Origin: Gentiana macrophylla
Lineage: Eukaryota > Streptophyta > Magnoliopsida > Gentianales > Gentianaceae
Reading direction: 5' to 3'
Assembly (NCBI GenBank): GCA_026214975.1
Contig: CM047805.1
Location: 112,401,845 to 112,465,844, forward strand
Length of the DNA: 64,000 nucleotides
In this document: piece after piece, positions 57,534-64,000 of the stretch
Layout of the letters: every line of letters begins with the position of its first letter
Numbering within the stretch: the stretch's first letter is position 1
Notes under the pieces: model-generated
The model's database searches: none
Seen by the model: only the letters and a program-made list of their open reading frames with translations
Told to the model about the DNA's origin: nothing
Program-made: the position numbers and the translations under genes

Positions 57534-58091
57534 TGTCAATTTTGTGACATGATCTCTTAACTGATAAACCGATGGAACTTGCCAACTGAGTATGATGTTC
57601 AGTTGAGCAAGTGTGTTCAGTTTTGTGAAAGTCAACTGTGGAGTGAGTTGAGTTTCTTCGGAAGTCAGTTCTCAGTTTCCATGAATTGAGGTTGTTGGAT
57701 ACAACTGAGTTCTATATCTGAGTTGGTTACAAGTTCGAGAAAGTCCGTTTGAGACTGAGTTTTGTCTGGTGGAATCAAGCTAAAGTTGGGGTCCACATCT
57801 GGGGCATTTATGACATTCTGACAAAGATCCTTTGGCGTTAAGATTTAAGGATATGTGTCTATAAATACCATATGTTGTAATCAATGTTGTGTGTGCGAAA
57901 CTTTGAATCACTATGTGCATAATAAAATATCTCTTTTTCTATGCGTGGAATAGTCGGCACAACGCCGGAAACCACGTTAAATCACTGTGTTCTCTTTGTT
58001 TCTGTGTTTTATCAATTTCTGCCCTATTTACTGTCATTTTCTGTGTTAATCTTTTTTCAAGTGCAATTTTCTTGTCTGTGTGTTTTCAACA
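57534..58091 (+). repeat. 3' LTR of copia A3
   Basis: TGTCAATTTTGTGACATGA to GTTTTCAACA (558 bp). TATAAATACC near 57859. Followed by CTTAT and G-right. Confidence 0.92.
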
Positions 58092-58250
58092 CTTATCTTA
58101 GCTAAGCATTCAACTCAAAAGCACTAGGATATCCATTTACATAAAACAGCTGTTTGCTATCATAATGCCAGGTGCCCACTATTTACAAAGTAGTAATTTT
58201 GTCATTAGAACTGATCAAAAAAGCCTCAAATACTTGTTGGTTCAAACGTT
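58092..58250 (+). pseudogene. Gypsy RNase H fragment (G-right, unit 3)
   Basis: Continues G-left with LS after KPIAY. HYLQSSNFVIRTDQK near 58185-58225 and LKYLLVQ (58227-58247) are readable in one frame; the KALG region before it is damaged. Confidence 0.8.
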
Positions 58251-58719
58251 CTCTGCATACTTTACTTTGTCTTGACCTAACCTAATTAGCTTGATAGTCT
58301 ATCGTGACTTACATTGAGTTGGAAAAGTTATAACAAGTGTTTCAATATCAATTTATCCACATTTGAACGAGTTGAACTTGTTCAAAACTCGTTCATTCAT
58401 GGTTAGAACAATTTGCAAACGAATACTTTGTTAAGAAATGTTTTATTGTGGAATAAGAATATTAAGTTATTTATTGTAATTTTATTCTCATAAGTAGAGG
58501 GCATAGACGGAATTACGGGGTGTAGGGCTTTTCCCCATTTATGTACAAATTCTTATCGTATGGGTGAATGGAAAACAACAGAAATTATTTGATCATCAAA
58601 TTTATCACATTTTCAAACTAAAATGTTTGCAAAACAACTCACCACTCTGTGTTTCACTTTAGAACCTTATTGATCCTATTTGTCGTTACGTCCACTTAGA
58701 TGTATACTAAAAGCACTAT
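58251..58719. other. Linker between G-right and B, unit 3
   Basis: AT-rich, same as in units 1 and 2, block AGAGGGCATAGACGGAATTA near 58495. No gene. Family unknown. Confidence 0.6.
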
Positions 58720-60186
58720 CATGTACCGATTTCCTGAAAGTTATCAGATTATACCTAAAACTAAGTATACAAAATACATTCTATAATATGATATGAGGAC
58801 CAATTTTAACTTTGCCAAAATGTGTACCAATGACATAACAGCCATTAGGTAGTTTAACTGAGAGATTAGATACTATTTCAGTGTCAAACATGTGATCAAT
58901 AGAAAAGGTTATGTGATCTGTTGCTCCAGAATCAAGAATCCAATGCTCAAGATTACCAGGAATACCTTGACCCTGATATGTAGCACCTGCTGCCATAACA
59001 ACAACATTACAGTGATTAGATGGTGCTTGAAGACCTTGAATGAGAGACAATAGATGGTCATATTGAGACTTGGTGATTGGAGTTTCTGAATCTCTAGAAT
59101 GTGCATCAGAATATGAAAAACCAGATTCCTGAGCATCATCAAACTTGTCTATACTGGCATTATTTGCCATAGGACCTGAACCTCTGCCATGCTCCTTGAA
59201 ACTTGGAGGAAACCCATATTTCTTGTAGCATTTGTCTATGGTGTGTCCCTCCTTGCCACAGAAAGTACACCGAGGTCTTTTCCCACTGGACTGACCCCTG
59301 CCACTGCCTCTATTGCCTCTTCCTTGCCCTCTTCCCTGATTTTGAAACCTTATATAAGCCACAGCATTGGAATAACTAGTTTCTTGATAATCCGAATTCA
59401 CTTAGGAAGCCAGAATCACAGGATCTATAACATCATTTCTATAATTCAGCTGCTGCTCATGGTTTAAAGCCATGACAAAACAAGTTTTAACATCCGGAAG
59501 AGGTAAAGTCATAAGAACTTGAGACTTAACTGCACTGAAATTGCCATTAAGGCCTTTTAAGAATCTTGTAGTGTATGCATTTAAGTAATATTCTCTTATG
59601 ATTGGCAACGCAGCACAAGTACAAGGCGGAACTGGCCTTAGAACCAGATATTGATCCCACAATGATTTGAGTTTGGTGAAATAATCTGTGACCGAGAGAT
59701 TTCCTTGCTTTACCCTTTCAATCTCCTCTTCAAGATTGGAAAGATGATAGGCTTCTCTCCTACCAAATCTGTCTTGAAGATCCATCAAACTTCACGAGCA
59801 AAGATCAAAGTACATGATACTCTCAGATAAATTGGGAATCATTGAATTGAAAACCAAGATTGCACAAGATCGCTCACGTGATCCAATTTGCATATCCTGG
59901 ATCGAGTAGAATCAGCATGACGGAAGTTCCATTAATGTAACACAACTTTCCTTAAAAGAAAAAGATTTCCAGGTAGCACGTTTCCAATGATGATAATTGT
60001 CTGCACCACGAAGCGGTGGTTTCACCAACACTAAACTTGGATTTTCATGGTTATTGTTCGCATTGACAGGCGGTTGAACAACTTGATTCACCATTGGAAT
60101 GCCAAGAACAAAACAAACCCAAACAGAACTAATAGCAAGAAGAACAAATCTCAGAGTACGAATGCGCAATTATTTCTCTGATACCA
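58720..60186 (-). pseudogene. Copia family B gag-protease (unit 3, most complete)
   Basis: Read on the - strand. Gag: N-terminal VNANNNHENPSLVLV (about 60015-60070), ADNYHHWKRATWKSF near 59960-60010, then YHLSNLEEEIERVKQGNLSV, LPIIREYYLNAYTTRFLKGL, zinc knuckle CTFCGKEGHTIDKC (about 59231-59272), a Gly/Arg-rich stretch. Protease start: HWILDSGATDHITFSIDHMF near 58890-58950 (active site DSGAT intact). Long frame 58781-59401 (206 aa). A stop interrupts near 59402. The frame ends at 58781 with GPHIIL and the remaining pol is absent except for a possible RYNLI-like fragment to about 58720. This is the copy to use as family reference. Confidence 0.88.
60175..60186 (-). other. Family B primer binding site
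   Basis: TGGTATCAGAGA on the - strand, directly after the LTR, matching the tRNA-Met-type primer site. Confidence 0.75.
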
Positions 60187-60524
60187 TGTTAAATTTGAAC
60201 AAGATCATTGATTCTTATTGATTCAAAGCTGAAAAACTAAAAACATGAACAGACTTAGATCTTTATCTTGAAGAAGATGAAGATAACCATTTTTGAAATA
60301 TGGAAAATGCGGGAAAATGAAAATCTAATGAATCTTTATAATTGACAATGTAGAAATGTAATTCAATCTTCTAATCTAACTTTGGTGATGCTGAATTGTA
60401 TTTATAACTGCAGGAGCTGATCAATTTGCCGTTGTAACTAACTAACCAACTTCTTGTTCCATGTGTTTGATAAAATGCCCCAAAGAGCAAACAACCATAT
60501 TTTCCTCTTTTAACTTCAACAACA
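60187..60524 (-). repeat. Family B LTR (unit 3)
   Basis: 338 bp. On the - strand begins TGTTGTTGAAG and ends TTTAACA. TATA-like TTATAAATAC (about 60398-60407 on the - strand). It is followed by ACCTTGA (60525-60531) and then unique sequence, in contrast to the other units. Confidence 0.85.
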
Positions 60525-60531
60525 ACCTTGA

Positions 60532-60722
60532 CCATGATCGGAGTATTATTTTCGGACGGCAAGTCTATGTTTTTTGTCAAATATTTGGTGGACCTGACCA
60601 TGATGCAAGCAGCACGTTGCAGGCAAATGGTACAACTCCGTCAATGGAGCAACCATGCAAGAATCATCCCACGTTACAAGGATTCAAACATTCGCTAAAC
60701 GAAACAAAAGCATGCAGGTGAA
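60532..60722 (+). other. Unique right-flank segment with weak coding-like frames
   Basis: Two overlapping frames on the + strand and one on the - strand (60371-60601) run across the B boundary, ending at a possible GT-type site (CAGGTGAATTTT, 60715-60726). No motif recognised. It could be a fragment of a host exon but I cannot support a gene. Confidence 0.3.
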
Positions 60723-60831
60723 TTTTGCTCTATCTAATCTGACTATGAATGTTCCTCGTAGCAATTCCAAAATATTCCATATCGCTTAACATCGATAAAT
60801 ACGTTATGACAAACACGATTACATAAACGTC

Positions 60832-60833
<2 letters not shown>

Positions 60834-60889
<56 letters not shown>
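60834..60889. repeat. TA dinucleotide microsatellite
   Basis: About 27 TA repeats, about 300 bp right of the array end. The exact number is unreliable because such runs are hard to assemble. Confidence 0.95.
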
Positions 60890-60892
<3 letters not shown>

Positions 60893-62560
60893 ATAGGGAG
60901 GCGTACCGTGCATTGCACGGTGGGCCCTGTTTTTTTTAAATGTACAAGGTTGTCGGTTAGACCAGTTTTTGTTTGGTGCATGTATGTAAATTGGCTGTTT
61001 TATTTATATTATGTAGGTGACCAAATGAGATATATGTTGGTTGCTAAGCCGTGTGTAATAGGTTTAATGTACATTGACAAAGTATTTATATATGTTATTA
61101 CACACTTATGCACCTTTCATTCTGCCTTGCTGAGGTAACTTTAGAGCCAAAAACTTCAGCATACCTTCTTCAGCCTTGCTGAAGTTAATCTAGACCCCAA
61201 AACCCTATGGGCCTACATATTCATCCTTTCTGCCTATATATATATCAGCCTGACATGAAGGTGTACAAGAAAGAGGCAGGGTTAGTTTACATAGTGCCAT
61301 GAATGGCATGATGCTTTTTTGTACTGCAAAATCGAGTCATGGTAAAACATTCCTAAGCCTGCAGTGATGTAGCAAAAGTTTATGATTGGGCTGGCAAGTT
61401 TATCCCGAATTGTGCTGCTGCGTTGGCAAAGGTTTTTCAGGGAATTCCAACTTTACTTTCTTCTTTGAGCTGGATTGTGTGGCATCACATGGTCTTTTGT
61501 CCTTCTTACATGATCAAATGTTCGGGTGTTTATTGTAGTGTTGTACTCACTGTTTCCCTCTTCTTTGTCTATAAGATGCCAAGGGAATGCATCATGTCAT
61601 TGTTGTTTATCATATTAAAATGATGGAAATCAAACAATCAGTTTTCTTACATACTTCTATAATATAAAGAAACTCACTCAGAAGTCCAGCTCTCTATCTA
61701 AAATTCTAATTCTAATCTGCCACATTAGAAACAACAAGCCAAACCATGGACAAGAAATGCTCCAGTTACTCTCGTCAACTTTGGCTGCTGTAATTGCATA
61801 GTTTCATTCTCAACCTTTTTAACACAGTAAGAAACTTACTGCCAAATAGAGAGAGAAAAACAAAATACAAAGGAGAAGAACAGAGTAACCGTAGAGACAG
61901 AATAAAAATCAAGCAGAAGATAATGGAGTCAGAGAAACTACCTAACCTTTAAAAACAAAAGAAAATTTTCTTGGTATTCAGTTTCCAATCTTGGACCGAC
62001 CGACGGACCTCCATCATTAAGGCGCATCATTGAAAAGATGACTCTTCAAAGAAAAACCACATCCTCCAATTCAAAACCACCATCCAGGTTCATCAATATG
62101 TCTCGTGATGTTGAGAAACAAGGTAAGAAAAGATTAAAGGTACACAATCTGATTATCTCTTGAACTTCAGCATCCAAGCAAAAAGCTTTACTCCCAAGGC
62201 AAACATGTAGATTGATAAGCACTAAATTTTGTTGTTTTTTTTTTGTAAAACGGGAAAAAAAAAACCCTTATACTACATATACTGATAGAAGTATGGCATT
62301 TTATGTTTCCCATTTGAATGGCCAATATTATTTTCAACCAAGGAAAATACATAGCAATCAGTATCACAAGGTCCCAAGTTTGGATGAATCATCAATTAAC
62401 CATACAAAAAGATAACCAACTTAATCAGTGCAAGTTTCCGCAAAAGCTCCCATTGAAAATTTCACATATAACCACATTATGAAGCTACATTAGGAAAACC
62501 AAGAGCACTAAGCTTGAAAAATACAAGAAAAACATGGTATAAATAAAGTCCATTTCCCCA
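60890..62560. other. Intergenic sequence without identifiable gene
   Basis: AT-rich, no repeat from the array and no recognisable domain. Minor features: an imperfect doublet around CTTGCTGAGG/CTTGCTGAAG at about 61125-61180, and a TATATATATA stretch near 61235. Frames up to 76 aa show no motif. Nothing annotated with confidence. Confidence 0.6.
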
Positions 62561-62569
62561 CTTACTGGA

Positions 62570-63940
62570 TTATGTGACTATGGTATCTCTAGTTTTCTTT
62601 CTAGCATCCATATTGTTTTCCCCCTTTGAAAAGTAGCAACCATATTGTTTGTAGGTGGAAAATAGGTCCCAGCAAAATACAGTTCTGTCGATAAATGGTA
62701 TTCTACGAGCTAATACACCTTCATCTACAATATCTTCCATTTTTCCGTCCTTCAAAGAATTAGGTCCTTCTTCTACAATATCTTCCCTTTTCCGTCCTTC
62801 AAAGAACCTGTCTTTTGATCACCATCAATTGATCCACCACCCACATCATAATTTTAGAGGAAATAAAATTGTCAAATCAATCCAAGTGTGAAGGTAGTGA
62901 AAAGGAAGGAAGGAAAGAAGGCACTTTTACCAATTTCTTCACAAAGGGCAAAGCAGAACGCAAACAATCTGTTTATCCTGTTAAAAGTCCAAACTGAAAG
63001 AAAAAATAAATCAGTTGATTAGCTTTCAGGTAGTCTTCTTTAGTTTGTGCCATCTTGAGGCATGTAAACAGCAACATATGAGCTGTTTAAAATTTCTTTT
63101 ATCCTTGTCGATACTCGGCGATCTGTTTACATTATCTCGATCTAATAACCCAAAAAAATTGCATTCGAGAACTAATAACTGAGAAATCATCAACAAAATA
63201 TCCTAGAAAAGTGTCTTCCACAATATTCATAGAAAGGTAGGAATCAGAGTAGATAACTAATAAACCCTCAAAGGTATACACCAAAATCAAATCTTCTACA
63301 TGCAATTTTCATAGCAGAAACTCGTAAATCAATCAGAAACAGAGAATATACAAATGATGCCTTTAAAGTCCAGACTTGTCAAAGATTAGTTATTTTCTTA
63401 CCTAGAAAAATCCACTAAAAAAAAGACTCCATCTTCATTGAATCCTGCAACCAAAAAAACGAAGACAAATTTTCTTTACACCGGGACGGAATGAACAATC
63501 TTTGAAATAGTTGAAATGCAATTTCAGTCATTATTTTCACTATAACGAACATAGCTGCTGACTTACTGTAATACAAATCGACTAAATCAGGATTCAAGGA
63601 GTTCAACAAGTATCTTACCGTAGAAAAACAAATCAAATAAACATAGCTATCTCACCTTTAAGAGCTTCAATGAAATATTTAATAACTGCTTGGATATCTT
63701 CTCTTTCATCGCAGATTCCCTGTCAATCCGACTAATACCAGGCATCTTCATCTTTGAATTCTCGTCTTCTGGATGATTTGTTGAGCTTTCTTTATCTAGG
63801 GCTCAAAAGAAAAGAAGATAGAGACAAGAAAATACGATGTACAGTCTAGCCGACTCCATCTCCTATAGCCCGCACAAACACCTTTCATTGGAGGAGAATG
63901 CCGGTGGTGGGAAGCTGCTGGAATCCATAAACACCGTCAT
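62570..63940 (-). pseudogene. Possible host transcription unit, coding-like exons
   Basis: On the - strand. A first coding-like stretch at about 63885-63925 (DSSSFPPPAFSSNERCLCGL) and another at 63650-63760 (KMKMPGISRIDRESAMKEKI, then SKQLLNISLKLLK) before a GTGAGA donor at about 63650. Further splice-like sites: acceptor TTTTTTTGGTTGCAG at about 63446 with a short exon and GTAAGA donor near 63400; acceptor TTTTTTCTTTCAG near 62990. The last exon-like frame, 62570-62755, gives VLARRIPFIDRTVF and ends TRDTIVT. Stops between pieces may be introns, errors or decay. Function unknown. The unit could be a gene, a pseudogene, or chance. Confidence 0.4.
62716..62805. repeat. 45-bp imperfect tandem repeat in the candidate gene
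   Basis: Two adjacent copies share TCTTCCnTTTTnCGTCC, then TTCAAAGAA, then TTCT/CATCTACAATATC. On the - strand both read SLKDGK-type coding, but the copies differ by one base in length, so one is out of frame. Confidence 0.6.
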
Positions 63941-64000
63941 ACGATTGCTGCTTTGCTTCCTCAAAAAAAAGGGGGAAGGCAAGACGACAAAATAGTCGCC

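Larger units (their letters stand above)
52729..58091 (+). mobile_element. Copia element A3, complete
   Basis: 5,363 bp with both LTRs (560 and 558 bp) and TSD CTTAT (52724-52728, 58092-58096). Order gag, protease, integrase, RT, RNase H, as in Ty1/copia. Motifs fit the Tork/TNT1-like group. It is not active: stops in gag and pol, and the RT site reads YVDG. Confidence 0.92.
52256..60531. repeat. Composite array unit 3 (free of later insertions)
   Basis: The reference unit: 8,276 bp, from TTTGTATACAC after ACCTTGA (52249-52255) to the next ACCTTGA (60525-60531). Contains G-left, copia A3 complete, G-right, linker, family B gag-protease and B LTR. The next sequence is not G-left, so the array ends here. 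Confidence 0.9.

Noticed and set aside
5018..60531. A chimeric element carrying gypsy RT inside copia
   Set aside because: The gypsy pieces flank copia A with a shared target duplication, so they are the insertion site, not a fused element.
60730..60981. 83-aa - strand frame with repeated Tyr-Ile
   Set aside because: It is the translation of the TA microsatellite.
1..64000. CRISPR array, bacterial defence system or prophage
   Set aside because: Tandem repeats here are retrotransposon units, a SINE array or 3' repeats; no cas-like genes and no bacterial gene layout.

Overview
The window looks like nuclear heterochromatin of a flowering plant, probably a eudicot: AT-rich DNA, LTR retrotransposons of both superfamilies with plant-type primer sites, a tRNA-derived SINE, and GT-AG introns of about 90 bp. 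There are no operons, rRNA genes or CRISPR arrays. Nearly every long open frame is a piece of a broken retrotransposon gene. At most one short host transcription unit can be argued for, at the right edge.

The main structure is a tandem array of a composite retrotransposon unit. One unit reads, left to right: the 3' part of a Ty3/gypsy reverse transcriptase (RT) gene (G-left); a Ty1/copia element on the + strand (family A, LTRs about 560 bp) inserted in the gypsy RNase H region with target-site duplication (TSD) CTTAT; the rest of that RNase H region (G-right); about 0.5 kb of unassigned linker; and the gag-protease part of a second copia element on the - strand (family B) with its 338-bp LTR. 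Units join where B's LTR runs through ACCTTGA into G-left. Units lie at 1-5017 (end of one), 5018-22400, 22401-52255 and 52256-60531. The last is free of later insertions and measures 8,276 bp. The array ends at 60531 and unrelated DNA follows.

Different elements later landed in different units. D (684-4368, solo LTR) interrupts B in the first partial unit and itself holds a truncated antisense LTR of family C and a SINE array. E (7513-19155, Athila-like gypsy, - strand, 11.6 kb) splits A in unit 1. C (25173-37063, SIRE/Maximus-like copia, + strand, 11.9 kb) splits A in unit 2. F (40719-50778, Tat-like gypsy, + strand, 10.1 kb) splits B in unit 2. F has nearly identical LTRs, is probably the youngest large insertion, and carries an antisense gene with introns between pol and its 3' LTR.

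From 60532 to 64000 the DNA is non-repetitive: a TA microsatellite, no clear gene to about 62560, then a possible - strand transcription unit with coding-like exons and splice-like sites.

Caution: comparing repeat copies shows that CAG and CTG in one copy often read as CG-containing strings in another. This looks more like a base-calling or assembly artefact than mutation, so some frameshifts and stops may not be real.
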